A DNA stretch of 64,000 nucleotides from Harmonia axyridis (lineage: Eukaryota; Arthropoda; Insecta; Coleoptera; Coccinellidae): the NCBI RefSeq assembly GCF_914767665.1, contig NC_059501.1:70220798-70284797 (forward strand), read 5' to 3'. Each line of letters opens with the position of its first letter. Position 1 is the first letter of the stretch. The position numbers were made by a program, and so were the translations under genes. Positions 41,301-48,177 of the stretch are shown here, piece by piece. The notes under the pieces were generated by a model. That model was given only the letters and a program-made list of their open reading frames with translations. It made no database searches and was not told where the DNA came from.

Positions 41301-44158
41301 TATAGGGTGGTTCGAAAGTTAAGGGTAATTGAAGAATTTAACAAAATCAATAAAACACTATATATTGTTTATAAAGAGAGATAGACCCTTCACATATTGG
41401 TTATTCTAACTCGCCTCAGTGTCCTCTATCTACCCTCAGCTTCCGCCCATTTACCAGTGAATCACCCTGTAGTGTTCTGAACATAACTTGAAAATTTCAA
41501 GTCTCTATCACACTCCGGTTGAGAGTAGTGTGCACTGCGGTCAATATTGATTTTGGCGTGAAATTTTTCATCTATAAGTAGAAGCCAATAATTATAATTT
41601 AAGACCAGTTTTGGCTCAAAATTTGAAAATTACATATATTAGGACAACTAGCCTTTAAAATCTAAGTACTTAAATCCCGAACGAACACAATAATATTGAG
41701 TATTCTGATCTTGATTGGTCAGATTACATTGAAGTAATTCTAATATGTGTTTCGATCGTACCGTATAAAAACGAAATTTTTTGCTCATCATGAACTGTCA
41801 ATATGAATTTCCAAAGTTACAGATAAACCAATTGCGAGCATCATAACCAACGAAACAACAAGGCCCTATGGTCTACCACATGCTATGGCAAAGACCAGTT
41901 CCACTAAAAGGATACCACCTGATGACAAAATGAAAAAGAGGGGTAGTCAAATATCTAAAGAATTGTCAGACATAGTCGTGTATATTCAGGTAATTACTCT
42001 TTCAATCTAGTTTTTTTAGGGGCAGCAATTATAAATAATTATCATCATATTTCTCCAGGCGATCAAGTTCAGAGGTCTCAACACAATAAGCCCGAGCAGT
42101 TCAGTGAAACAACGCCATCAAAAAACGTGCCTCTCAAGTTCGGCCAGTTCAATGACCACCGGCAGCAGCAACGCCTCGACCGTGAGTTCGACCATGACCA
42201 ACCTCAACGAATCAGACTCCACCATCTTCGAAGTCGAACCCAAGCCTCCAAGATCAAACGTCAACGTGCCCTGTTACCAGTGCTCCTCCATAAACGAAAA
42301 CACCACAAAGAAGCTCTGCAGGAAACAGCCCCTTCAGCTAGTCGCCCACACTCAAACGCAGCTCATGAGGACCTACCCAGCCGGCATGAGGATCGACTCG
42401 TCGAATTTCAACCCGGTGATATTCTGGTCCTTCGGAATACAGATGGCCGCTCTGAATTACCAGACGGACGACACACCGATGCAGCTCAACAACGCAATGT
42501 TCGAGATGAATGGCAAATGCGGCTTCGCCAGCAAGCCCAGCGTGATGTGGGACCGTTCCCACGTGATGTACAGAAGGTTCAACCCGTGGGACAAACAGTT
42601 CGACGGTTTGCACTCGTCTCAGATCGTTCTGCACATAGTATCCGGCCAGTACGTCAGCCAGACAAACGTAAACCTCAGCACTTACGTTGAAGTTGAAATT
42701 ATAGGTATCCCTGTGGACTGCAACAAACACAAGACCAAAGTTGTGCACAAGAACGCCTTAAATCCTATATGGAATGACACTTTCCAGTTCAGAGTGATGT
42801 TCCAGGACTTGGCCTTCCTTCGGTTCACCGTCATGGACGCTACAAACAATCATCTCTTAGCTCACCGAATTTTGCCCTTGAAGTGTCTTAGGCCGGGATA
42901 CAGGCATTTACGTCTGAGATCTCCCCAAAACAAGTATCTCTACATGTCGACTTTATTCATCTACTCCAGCTCAGAGGAGGAAAGTCTGGAAAACAACAGT
43001 GATGTACTGGATCGAAGTCAAACTGAAACGGAGAAACCAGCAGAGAAATCTGATAATACCTACTTAGGATTAGCTGGAACGCCTTTGTGCGTCAAGAGAA
43101 GAATGTTCTTCCTCATGGTGTATGGGGTTGTACTTGAGGAGCCCTATACCATCCTCAAAATCACCCAAGAAAGCACTGTGCACGATGTCCTTATTCTTGC
43201 CCTGCAGAAAGCTAACATTACTCCAGACAAAGTCAACGATTACATTTTAGTCGAGGAAGTGGCTAGAGGATGGGAGAAAAAGGACCATAACCTGCCTTCG
43301 ACTCAACGAATACTAAATCTGGACGAACGACCTCTTCAAGCACAATCCCAGTGGAAAGGGGAAGGTAGATTCATCTTGAAGAAGATGGGAAATGACCCGA
43401 GTAGTAGAGCCTGGTTGTCATCGATTAGAAGCGTTGCCAACCGTGAAAGAGACGCAAGAAAATCAGACGGGGCGCCTAGCAATGCATGGGAGGAAAACGA
43501 TACTTTCCTTGTATGTATATACAATGTGTCGCCGGAAATACCATACGCCATACTGAAAGTACCATTGAACGCATGCGCTCAAGACGTTTTAGCACAGGCG
43601 CTAGTTAAAGCGAGACGCATGGAGGATCCTATGAAATTCGTGATCGTCGAAGAGTTAGAATGGGGTGGTGCCAATCCTAACATTCAGCAACGTCCTCTAT
43701 CGGACTTGGAGAATGTTTACAGTGCTCAAAGCCATTGGCAAACTCTCGGCAGGTTCATAATGCAAGAGCGCGCCAATGCAACACCTACAACTCTTCGAAA
43801 AAATCGCTTCGCCTCAACAATAAAGTTGGTGGCCTTGGATCGAATCAGAGGAGGAATCAACGTCGCTCGTAACGTAGCCAGCAGTAGTATCAAAGCCCCA
43901 GTACAAGTAGCACTAAGCGATCCCACTACCTCCAAGTGGAGGAATCATAAAAACGAAGACTCTAGGAAAAATATAAGATCCAAAGTCCATTCCGAAAAAG
44001 AAACGAATGCCACTGGTAGCACCCAAACGAAGACCCAGTGTCATCGCGAAGTGCATTCGGAGGGTGAAACTTTAAGTGATGAAGAAAGCAAAGAGTCTGA
44101 CTTGATGTCAAGATTCAAAAAAGTGTCGCTCAGAAAATTCAAAGAGTGGAAATCATGA
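2346..44158 (+). CDS. PLCE1: Phospholipase C epsilon homologue (5' part missing), multi-exon
   Basis: This enzyme cleaves PIP2 to IP3 and diacylglycerol at membranes and in its family is activated by Ras/Rap/Rho-type GTPases. Exons with consistent phases: 2346-2499, 3052-3186, 25287-25471, 27748-27864, 27926-28062, 30274-30491, 30610-30793, 32347-32615, 33271-33446, 39393-39526, 41823-41989 and 42059-44158. All have AG acceptors and GT donors; the 33446 donor (GTCAGT) is weaker. Order seen: pre-core region, EF-like helices, X box, acidic linker, Y box, C2, two RA domains. Two RA domains after C2 distinguish PLC epsilon from the beta, gamma and delta classes. The N-terminus, where relatives carry a CDC25/RasGEF domain, is outside the window. 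The first two exons are assigned by phase and position and are less certain than the rest, and a small exon could be missed in the 22-kb intron. Confidence 0.93.
3187..6928. other. Intron stretch before the first P450; old repeats only
   Basis: About 3600-4440 is a degenerate repeat bounded by outward-facing motifs (ATACAGGGTTCTCC near the left, CATCCTGTATCTTG near the right) with similar internal CAGGGTGTTGGAG-type units. A short coding-like fragment sits at 4686-4855 and is listed separately. From 6420 to 6480 there is CACTGGCAAAAAAAACTTGG, resembling the end of a Tc1/mariner-type element, without a partner that I can find. I see no other gene. Confidence 0.4.
4686..4855 (-). pseudogene. 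Unidentified coding-like fragment
   Basis: On the minus strand, after an AG at 4857-4856, about 55 codons stay open. They contain VSFVHDVANWDSYHEYY, AAKCIWELDNRFEAQ and VYWWRKRYFGELRANFTT, then end at a TAA at 4686-4688. The composition (Trp, Tyr and charged residues alternating) looks like real protein rather than translated AT-rich noise. I do not recognise the family. Upstream in frame there is a TAA, so it is an isolated exon or a broken retrocopy or transposon piece. Confidence 0.3.
6929..10247 (-). CDS. Cytochrome P450, CYP6-like (copy A), four exons
   Basis: A microsomal monooxygenase of the insect CYP3 clan; relatives oxidise plant toxins, insecticides and other lipophilic compounds. 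Exons on the minus strand: 10247-9716, 9660-9076, 8387-8136 and 7104-6929, giving 514 codons plus stop. An N-terminal hydrophobic anchor (FNLLLLTGVFLLYKW) replaces a signal peptide. Motifs seen: FVDRGV and DPISAHLFSL; the I-helix oxygen-binding AGFETSSTT; the ExxR helix ETLRKYPPLP, split by an intron; DPERF; and the haem loop FGEGPRICIG with its Cys ligand. Nothing is broken. The start is the ATG matching that of copy B; the codon two earlier is TTG. It lies antisense in the large PLC epsilon intron, about 4.6 kb from its paralogue. Intron 3 contains an RTE-type LINE fragment. The substrate cannot be read from the sequence. Confidence 0.95.
7373..7841 (+). mobile_element. 5'-truncated RTE-type LINE fragment with target duplication
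   Basis: The plus strand encodes the C-terminal end of a non-LTR endonuclease/reverse transcriptase. It opens with LKRRVFDQCILPVMTYGAET, continues with LKWNWAGHVARMVDGRW and GRPPTRWTDDIKR, and stops after QQWMQRAD at 7819. The 3' end is a (TGA/TGAT)n microsatellite, typical of RTE-clade tails. It is flanked by the 9-bp direct repeat TGGTCCCTT at 7364-7372 and 7842-7850, the expected target-site duplication. It sits in intron 3 of P450 copy A, opposite to that gene and in the same sense as the PLC gene. Confidence 0.9.
12037..12931. mobile_element. Non-autonomous element with ~110-bp terminal inverted repeats
   Basis: The left end reads CAGGGTGATTCACAGCC and the right end, reversed, CAGGGTGATCCACCGCG. 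After these, both arms continue in parallel through GACGTTTATGGAAAACT, AATTTTGTTCTGAAAA and GATCTTTC at roughly 80% identity. The inside has no transposase. No clear target duplication is visible, so the superfamily is undetermined. Confidence 0.7.
13753..14367. mobile_element. Inverted-repeat (fold-back) element with ~140-bp arms
   Basis: The left arm 13753-13894 pairs with 14221-14367. Shared blocks, in opposite orientation, include GTATAACT, CTTCACGAAATTCG, TGGTGTCGTCAGATTT and GAGACGCGATAGTCA. About 325 bp lies between the arms, without coding potential. It can fold into one long hairpin and is probably an old MITE. Confidence 0.75.
14847..19582 (-). CDS. Cytochrome P450, CYP6-like (copy B), four exons
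   Basis: Paralogue of copy A. Exons on the minus strand are 19582-19051, 18995-18411, 16489-16238 and 15022-14847, that is 532, 585, 252 and 176 bp, identical to copy A base for base in length. The product is 514 residues with an N-terminal anchor (LLVLTGVFLIYKW), AGFETSSTT, ETLRKYPPLP, DPDRF and FGEGPRICIA. Ala replaces Gly after the haem loop, which the family signature tolerates. Exon 1 ends at TTAG|GCAAGT, a GC-AG intron, where copy A has GT. Divergence from A is concentrated in the N-terminal substrate-recognition part and in the C-terminus; the I-helix region is almost unchanged. Intron 2 contains a 1.4-kb fold-back element and intron 3 a nested inverted repeat. No lesion seen, so it is probably functional. 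Confidence 0.95.
15205..15905. mobile_element. Nested inverted repeats in intron 3 of P450 copy B
   Basis: The outer arms are about 15205-15263 and 15840-15905 (AACATAGTATTCAAACATA, TTAAGAACAAACAT and their reverse complements). The inner arms, 15377-15495 and 15605-15733, share ATAGGTCATT, CAATTAATGTCATTCA and GAATTTAAACA. A further pair around TTATTAATTTCAA closes toward the centre. The whole 700 bp could fold as one interrupted hairpin. No coding potential. Confidence 0.65.
16591..17985. mobile_element. Fold-back element, copy 1 (1395 bp), TA target
   Basis: The ends TATCGGGTGTCCCAAGGTGA and its reverse complement are flanked by TA on each side. The two arms, each about 600 bp, are near-perfect reverse complements around a central spacer of about 200 bp (around 17190-17390). 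There is no transposase. It lies in intron 2 of P450 copy B and in the PLC epsilon intron, so either transcript would contain a long hairpin. A nearly identical copy is at 20987-22380. Confidence 0.9.
20987..22380. mobile_element. Fold-back element, copy 2 (1394 bp), TA target
   Basis: It has the same ends, arms and spacer as the element at 16591-17985, again flanked by TA (20985-20986 and 22381-22382). The copies differ by scattered substitutions only. The arms within the element also remain almost identical to each other. This indicates recent insertion or continued gene conversion. Noncoding: the 61-codon frames at each end are the same terminal sequence read on opposite strands. Confidence 0.9.
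23422..24563. mobile_element. Inverted-repeat element with ~220-bp arms
   Basis: The left end TGGTGAGCCACGGTCGATGG matches the reverse complement of CCATCGACCGTGGCCCACC at the right end. The arms then continue in parallel through GGACTTTTACGGA, TCGATCTAAAATATTTT and, further in, AATACGT.CCCTTAT and CATAAGATGTATTGAAA. Identity is lower than in the TATCGGG family, so it is older. No transposase. Confidence 0.7.
24639..24685. repeat. Compact 22-bp-arm hairpin
   Basis: AAATACAACAAGTTGCAATC continues to 24660, is followed by a 3-base loop (TAG), and then by its reverse complement to 24685 with one mismatch. The stem is too short and the loop too tight for a normal animal microRNA precursor, so I list it only as a hairpin. 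Confidence 0.6.
25109..25243. repeat. Inverted repeat just upstream of a PLC epsilon exon
   Basis: CTTTCAGATGGCATTCAATT at the left pairs with TTAAATGCCATCTGAAAG at the right, with the pairing continuing inward through AACATTTCTGA and TCTGAAATGTT. It ends about 44 bp before the splice acceptor of exon 25287-25471, inside the branch-point zone of that intron. Probably a small MITE. Confidence 0.65.
25287..33446 (+). CDS. PLCE1: PLC epsilon exons: EF-hand region and catalytic X box
   Basis: Seven exons. The 27748, 27926 and 30274 exons give the EF-hand-like segment, including LLFRSF joined across an intron to SLLIRKDLRDLFEKLA, then a conserved stretch with FDAIAAASIFTNCAG and STFAKFLETRQ. The 30610 exon contains CLSFEGFARYLMDK and opens the X box with STYYIASSHNTYL, whose His is the first catalytic histidine. 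The 32347 exon carries VELDCWDG, with Glu and Asp calcium ligands, and YHGHTFTTKIPF, with the second catalytic His. The 33271 exon ends the X box with GEKLVTNFL and PSPEQLKNRILIKNKK. All catalytic residues I can place are present, so this is an active-type lipase. The acceptor at 30610 (CCAAG) is weak in pyrimidines, but the alternative two bases later gives an immediate stop. Confidence 0.94.
25570..27122 (-). mobile_element. Jockey-type LINE fragment, reverse transcriptase, frameshifted
   Basis: The minus strand encodes most of a reverse transcriptase palm and thumb. The frame is already open at 27122 (ELFEDALFYLEKNKLFSPNQ, then FLDLRKSFDTV), followed by GVPQGTVLGPVLFLIYIN and the catalytic box SFADDTVL, to a stop at 26042. 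A one-base shift there separates the C-terminus (AHGYSTRSN to NPSFFKKLF). The 3' end is a short repeat of TTGTA units at about 25575-25605. The 5' end, with the endonuclease, is missing. It lies in a PLC epsilon intron, antisense to that gene. Confidence 0.9.
27196..27285 (+). pseudogene. Tc1-type transposase N-terminus, remnant
   Basis: From the ATG at 27196 the plus strand reads SLPIEDCVRIVALIENGLSQ and RSVARGM, the first helix-turn-helix of a Tc1/mariner-superfamily transposase, then runs into a stop. Nothing of the DDE domain follows. It abuts the truncated 5' end of the LINE at 25570-27122, so one event may have cut the other. Confidence 0.6.
28063..30273. other. PLC epsilon intron; degenerate repeats
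   Basis: About 29260-29980 is repeat-derived. It begins GGGGTGATTCAGAAGTACTT, has internal units such as CAGGGTGTTTCAATTGCAGG and CGCCCTGTATCTTGGAAAC, and ends AACACCCTGTG. Open frames of about 60 codons in it have no family signature. I see nothing else. Confidence 0.4.
30794..32346. other. PLC epsilon intron within the X box; nothing recognised
   Basis: Splits the X box between ASSHNTYLT and GHQLKGESSVE. About 31360-31570 is less AT-rich than the rest and may be an old repeat, but no coding frame or terminal repeat is clear. Confidence 0.4.
33801..33960 (+). repeat. Solitary end related to the TATCGGG repeat family
   Basis: TATCGGGTGTCCCAA at about 33810 matches the first 15 bases of the fold-back elements at 16591 and 20987, but the following sequence differs (TTCGTTGTCTACTG). 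No matching right end is nearby. It is either a different family using the same terminal motif or a truncated relative. Confidence 0.45.
34150..34191 (+). ncRNA. Hammerhead ribozyme motif (type I-like, minimal stem III)
   Basis: All core parts are present in order: stem I CCGTA pairs with TACGG at the far end; core CTGATGA (34155-34161); stem II GGGCT-GAA-AGCCC; core GAAA (34175-34178); a very short stem III formed within CAATTG; and the cleavage triplet GTC ending at 34186. The layout matches the compact hammerheads known in Penelope-like elements, retrozymes and some insect satellite DNAs. It is transcribed in the sense of the host PLC epsilon intron (33447-39392). The surrounding 33.9-34.4 kb is a noncoding, probably repeat-derived sequence. 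Self-cleavage is predicted from the motif, not shown. Confidence 0.8.
34957..35550. repeat. Tandem duplication, ~296/305-bp units
   Basis: 34957-35252 and 35253-about 35550 are near-identical direct copies. Each starts ATCCAATCGATAACATCG and includes GGACATTTTGCCG and GGGGCACAAAGTCAGTTG. The second copy has an extra 9 bases in the middle. Two adjacent copies only, noncoding, in the PLC epsilon intron. Confidence 0.85.
35868..36151 (+). pseudogene. RpS26: Ribosomal protein S26 retropseudogene
   Basis: The plus strand encodes the C-terminal two thirds of eS26 without introns: DKAIKKFHIRNIVEAAAVRD, EASVYNQYTLPKLY, KLHYYVSCAILSKVVRNRS and RTPPQRNFPD, stopping at 36149. The zinc-site part CANCARC is readable just upstream (35871-35891) but in another frame, so an indel separates them. 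The N-terminal basic region is degraded and no start can be assigned. The lack of introns and the location inside a PLC epsilon intron indicate a retrocopy. No poly(A) tract is preserved. Confidence 0.9.
36228..36260 (+). repeat. Isolated mariner terminal repeat
   Basis: GGCGTACAACTTTGCTTCCG at 36231-36250 closely matches GGAGTACAACTTTGCTTCCG at about 57515, which heads a mariner transposase fragment. It lies 80 bp after the RpS26 retropseudogene. No transposase follows. Confidence 0.7.
36261..39392. other. PLC epsilon X-Y linker intron, right part
   Basis: AT-rich. The only structure I see is a palindromic element at about 39000-39145 (CTGCTAAGGGGATAT paired with ATATCCCCCTTAGCAG). No coding signal. 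Confidence 0.4.
39878..41392. mobile_element. Inverted-repeat pair with ~145-bp arms
   Basis: 39878-40024 and 41250-41392 are reverse complements at roughly 85%, sharing GGGTCTATCTCTCTTT, TTTATTGATTTTGT, TCGAACCACCC and ATGATATTTGGT. The DDE transposase remnant 40621-40860 lies between them, so this could be one decayed transposon or two opposed MITEs around it. It lies in the PLC epsilon intron 39527-41822. Confidence 0.65.
40621..40860 (-). pseudogene. DDE transposase remnant (Tc1/mariner superfamily)
   Basis: The minus strand carries GPYVLPPFLTGEDYFDFF, MHFQHDGASLHFKAIV and NLWIGRG. After a one-base frameshift comes GPHNWPARSPYLN. FQHDGA holds the second catalytic Asp and WPARSP precedes the third acidic residue in this group. 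The N-terminal DNA-binding part and the remainder of the catalytic domain are gone. Confidence 0.8.
42059..44158 (+). CDS. PLCE1: PLC epsilon last exon: Y box, C2, RA1, RA2, basic tail
   Basis: One uninterrupted 2.1-kb exon, visibly richer in G and C than the introns. It continues the Y box begun in 41823-41989 (ELSDIVVYIQ then AIKFRGL). A Ser/Thr-rich insert of about 70 residues splits the Y box, as is usual for the epsilon class. Then come RTYPAGMRIDSSNFNP, ALNYQTDD and NGKCGF, which form the substrate-binding half of the barrel. C2 follows, with LHIVSGQYV and HKNALNPIWNDTF. Two Ras-association folds follow: the first runs from about MFFLMVYGVVLEEPYTILKI to GRFILKKMG, the second from TFLVCIYNVSPEIPYAILKV to GRFIMQER. 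The tail is basic and Ser/Lys-rich and ends in FKEWKS. Possible poly(A) signals (AATAAA) lie at 44556 and 44979. Confidence 0.96.
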   Translation, partial: AIKFRGLNTISPSSSVKQRHQKTCLSSSASSMTTGSSNASTVSSTMTNLNESDSTIFEVEPKPPRSNVNVPCYQCSSINENTTKKLCRKQPLQLVAHTQTQLMRTYPAGMRIDSSNFNPVIFWSFGIQMAALNYQTDDTPMQLNNAMFEMNGKCGFASKPSVMWDRSHVMYRRFNPWDKQFDGLHSSQIVLHIVSGQYVSQTNVNLSTYVEVEIIGIPVDCNKHKTKVVHKNALNPIWNDTFQFRVMFQDLAFLRFTVMDATNNHLLAHRILPLKCLRPGYRHLRLRSPQNKYLYMSTLFIYSSSEEESLENNSDVLDRSQTETEKPAEKSDNTYLGLAGTPLCVKRRMFFLMVYGVVLEEPYTILKITQESTVHDVLILALQKANITPDKVNDYILVEEVARGWEKKDHNLPSTQRILNLDERPLQAQSQWKGEGRFILKKMGNDPSSRAWLSSIRSVANRERDARKSDGAPSNAWEENDTFLVCIYNVSPEIPYAILKVPLNACAQDVLAQALVKARRMEDPMKFVIVEELEWGGANPNIQQRPLSDLENVYSAQSHWQTLGRFIMQERANATPTTLRKNRFASTIKLVALDRIRGGINVARNVASSSIKAPVQVALSDPTTSKWRNHKNEDSRKNIRSKVHSEKETNATGSTQTKTQCHREVHSEGETLSDEESKESDLMSRFKKVSLRKFKEWKS

Positions 44159-45949
44159 TTTTTGGATTAAAATGACCTCTTAAAGAGTCGGTGATAAGAG
44201 TGAATATTTTAATTAAACTGTGCACTGCTGATGAGTGTTTATTTAGTTTTCGAATCCAGTGACAATGAGATGGTTATACCTTAACGCGCTCAGTTACGGT
44301 TGATGTTGAATATAATTGAACATCCAAATACCACTGATATTCTAAAAAAATTAACAGTTTTGTAAAGAGAAATCTATTATCTCTAACTAAGCTTTGATTC
44401 TGAAAAATATTAGTCAGCTACTGTGGAAATTTTTGACAATGACTATTTGTGTTGATGGACAACATACCATCTAATGTAAAGAAACAAATCGTAGTGTTTG
44501 GATTTAAGTGGAAAAGGCTTTAGTTTCAGTGATCTATTTGTAAAAATTTTCGACCAATAAATGGAATTTGGAAATGTACTTATACGAAATTGAAATGACA
44601 TGGAATTGTTAAAACATTTCCCTATAATTTGATAGTTTTTAAATTTCAGGTTGATTAAAAAAATAAATCGCTGACTTTAAAACATTTTCACACGAATGAG
44701 ATTTTTCACTGAAAATTTTGTAATTCATATACCTACCCACATTTAATCTGGACAGATGGACATTAGATTGTTGTGGATTTTGCAGATAATGGCTCTAATA
44801 TCCTGATTCAATATAAGCTGTTATATTCTTTTTCCCAAAGTCGACTTTTCTACTGTTCTCTCCTAGTTACTCAATCTTTCTGTAGATGAATTGTAAACCC
44901 CATTTATTGTTCTCAATTATTTATTATTGCAGTTACCAATTGAAGAGTTTATAGAAGTATCATCAAATACATATGTTCAATAAATAAATATTCTGAAGAA
45001 ATTGTTTTAATACTTGAAGATAATAAAGAAAAGGAGGATAAAAAGGGAAAAATGGTCTAGATCAGGGATGTACAGTACAGTAGTTTGAATGATAATAACA
45101 TGTTTTTCTTAAGAGAATACTGAGAAAAAAGCTTCAAAGGATTTTCCAAATTCGTTTTATAGCTAAGTTTACACAAGTATTCTCTATAGGCACGTTTCAA
45201 TATTTTATATCTCGCTTTAATCAAGAATATCTATTGCGAATACATACAAAATGAACGTATTCCGAATTGAGATAAAGAGAAAACATTCTTCATTATCCAT
45301 ATCGAGTAAAAACTATCGAGCTCCGGATCTTTAGTTGAGAGAAAAATATGGAAAATGAATGGAATCTGGCGTGTCAACGTACGTTTGGCAGAGAAAATTC
45401 CACAAAATCTTGGCCTACTAGGAAGGTGCACTTTCTCAGAGAATTACGGTTATTCATCCTAGGAAGACCAATCCATTCATCAGCATGACACTCAGAGTTA
45501 CCTGCCATATTCACCTTCATTTCCATAGCGGAGTATGGTGGCTTTGCCGTAGCACGGTTGGGTTCATAACCCAAACGGTGCCAGGTGCCGGGGTGATGCA
45601 CAGCCCACCACACCATCTCTCAGGCAAGCAAGGAGTCACTACATCACCAAACAACCACCGTATTTCGCTTACATGTTCCTCTTGTAAAATCAAAATTGCC
45701 TCTCAAGACACCCATTTCCAGTGGATAGAAAACATAGGGACAGAGCCTGTCATCCGCTTGCTCAGAGCGCCTGGCTATTGGGGCGCCAAAATAGAGGCAC
45801 AACAAAACAAAAATGAGTAGGTACCCAATAAATTCAAGAAGCGCAAAGTTAATACCTAGGATACATTGTGAAATTCATTGTGGGCATAGTTAAGTAAAAA
45901 CAAAAATTCGAATCCATTTTTGGTTCGCCTGTATGACAAGTCAAAACAA

Positions 45950-47340
45950 ACAACGATCCAAGAGAAGGTAAACGGTCTGCGGCATGCCTAAAGCGCTTTC
46001 TTATGTAGGCAGATTCTAAAAATAGATTTGAGGTATGCCGTTGCAGACTGCTATGGATGTACGTCATGATTGTGAGGCCGATAATAAGCTATGGGGCAAT
46101 AGTCTGACTAGAGCAGGTCAGAACTAGGGATGGGAATACCGGTTACTCACCAGTCGCGTTACATTCGCGACCGCTCCAGAAAAATACCGCTCCAAAATAC
46201 CGCGATTTTGTAACTGTGGTTACAGGTAACAAAACCGTAGGCGATTGCAACTAAGTTGAGTACCAGCGACGGAGGAACGAAGGAAACGAGACCGTTGGTA
46301 TACCTAGACTATTTGTGGACTGTCCTGTTGAATAATAATTCATTGTTCATTGAGTTTCTACGTAATTTAAGAAGAACGTATGCAAGCATAACAAAATCAT
46401 AAAACCATAAAAATGTTTTGGTGGCTCAGAATAACAACATGGTTAGAATCTTCGAAGGGCACCTCATTAAAAACAGATGGTGTAAACTTCAGTGGAAATA
46501 TACCATCATCGGATAATCTAGGTATTACGTGAAAGAAATTATAGCTGGAATTTCATTGGCAAATTGATTGAATATTACAAATTGATAGAAACTCATTTCA
46601 CATATAGTAATATCTAGAATCGATTTTTTGTTTACCGTTATTTTACAGAGAATTTTTAAGTATATTTGCATTTCCGATTGAGAATAAGGTTCAATTGTTG
46701 AAAGTGATCTCGGACTAACTAATTAACATTTGCTACAACCAATTTTTATCGAAGAAATAATCAAAAAGTATTAAAAAAAACATCGAAAATATTGAAATCA
46801 TTAATCGAATTGTTTACTTCTAATTCTGGAAAATACTATGGAAATCAAATATATTCCATTAGGCACTGAAAACACAATGGCAAAAACGATTTTTACGAAG
46901 TTACAGGAAGGTAAAGTAATTTCTCCTCGTTGAACATGGCGCAAATGAATGAAAAAAAATTGAAAGCACTGACAGCAGGAGTTTTTGGGTGATCATAAAT
47001 GAATTTAGTTTTGTAAAAGGCACTGGCGTACTATTTTTTTTTTGATGTTATTATTCGAAGTCCGGTGCCGGTACGCCGTAACTATCGTTACTTTGGAACC
47101 GGTTACTTTACGTTTGTGGAACGCGCTACTACGTTACTCAAAAATACCGTTCCAAAATCGCGGTATTGAAATACCGTCTCATCCCTAGTCAGAACAGCAC
47201 GAGGAAAGCCCTTAATAAAATACAAACGAAGCTTGTGTTTGTATCACTGGAGCTATGAGAACGTGCCCAATCAGGGTGTTCTGATCCACCGCCTTTTGTG
47301 ATCATTGGAAGAGCGGCTTTCCTCTGATCAAGTGATGGTA
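45950..47340 (+). pseudogene. LINE reverse transcriptase remnant, split by a hAT element
   Basis: Left of the insertion, the plus strand reads WMYVMIVRPIISYGAIV, the conserved thumb motif of R1/LOA-like LINEs (usually followed by two Trp, here a stop). Right of the insertion, frames contain LNKIQTKLVFVSLEL and GAMRTCP, which normally follow in the same proteins. Stops and shifts show it was dead. The 1063-bp element 46125-47187 interrupts it. Confidence 0.75.
46125..47187. mobile_element. Non-autonomous hAT-type element, 8-bp target duplication
   Basis: The ends TAGGGATG...CATCCCTA are typical of hAT elements. It is flanked by a perfect 8-bp duplication GTCAGAAC at 46117-46124 and 47188-47195. 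Subterminal regions are also inverted-repeat-like (AATACCGGTTAC, CCGCTCCAAAATACCGCG at left; their reverse forms at right). The 1063-bp length has no transposase frame. Inserted in a LINE remnant. Confidence 0.9.
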
Positions 47341-48177
47341 GTTTTTATAAAGATGTTAATTAAATCTTTCTCAGTTATTCAAGGAGAAAGTGTGGGTAAA
47401 AGCCCAGCTGGTCTTTTTATTATTTTTAAAACTTCATATAAACTAAACTGGAGAGTATTCTGTATATAAAGTGAAAGTAAATGACACAACAGACATATCT
47501 AACAAGGTTATGTATCGTAGTCATTGAGCATGCGCGAACAATAATGATCCTTGTAACGATACGATCGTTACAACTTTCTTTCTTTTTGAAATTTAAATTT
47601 ATTCATTACATATTTGTTGTACCGCCACTGCATTTATACGTGTCTCGAAGAATTCAGATTTGCAGAGTGGCACATGATTTTATTCTATCTTTTCTGCTTT
47701 TTCTGGTGAATGGGATAAGTCATCAGAGTTGAGTTCTTGATATAGATATTTTTGGTATTAATTTTGAGATTTAGTTAATATTTCATAGTTTCTATTGGTT
47801 TGGTGAAACTCAATCAAAAATTGAGGTAAGATGCCTATATATTTTGAAATATATTTTTTTGCAGTCTCCTCTGCCCAACAAAGATTTTTTTTCAACCGAA
47901 ATTCGATTCATCCTTGCCGTTCAGGTTCATTTTCATTCGCTTCAAAATTAATTTTTCTTATATATTTGATTATTTAGATCATTTTCATATTCAAAATCTC
48001 ACGCCATATAAAATAAATCTTCACTTAAGTGTTCCCTTCAATTCAATCCACTCATTAAAAATTTTTCAATTTCATATTCAAAATTCAATGTAACAGTTAA
48101 AATCAGTTCCAATTTTATTTGCTAGATTATTATTTTTTTTTTTTTTTAAATGGCTGTCGATTCACATATGTAATTTT

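Noticed and set aside
42127..42690. 187-codon plus-strand frame inside the last PLC epsilon exon
   Set aside because: It is a shadow of the real frame: Arg/Gln/His-rich low-complexity translation, while the other frame gives conserved Y-box and C2 residues.
42338..42748. 136-codon minus-strand frame
   Set aside because: Antisense shadow of the Y-box/C2 coding sequence; no start context or family signature.
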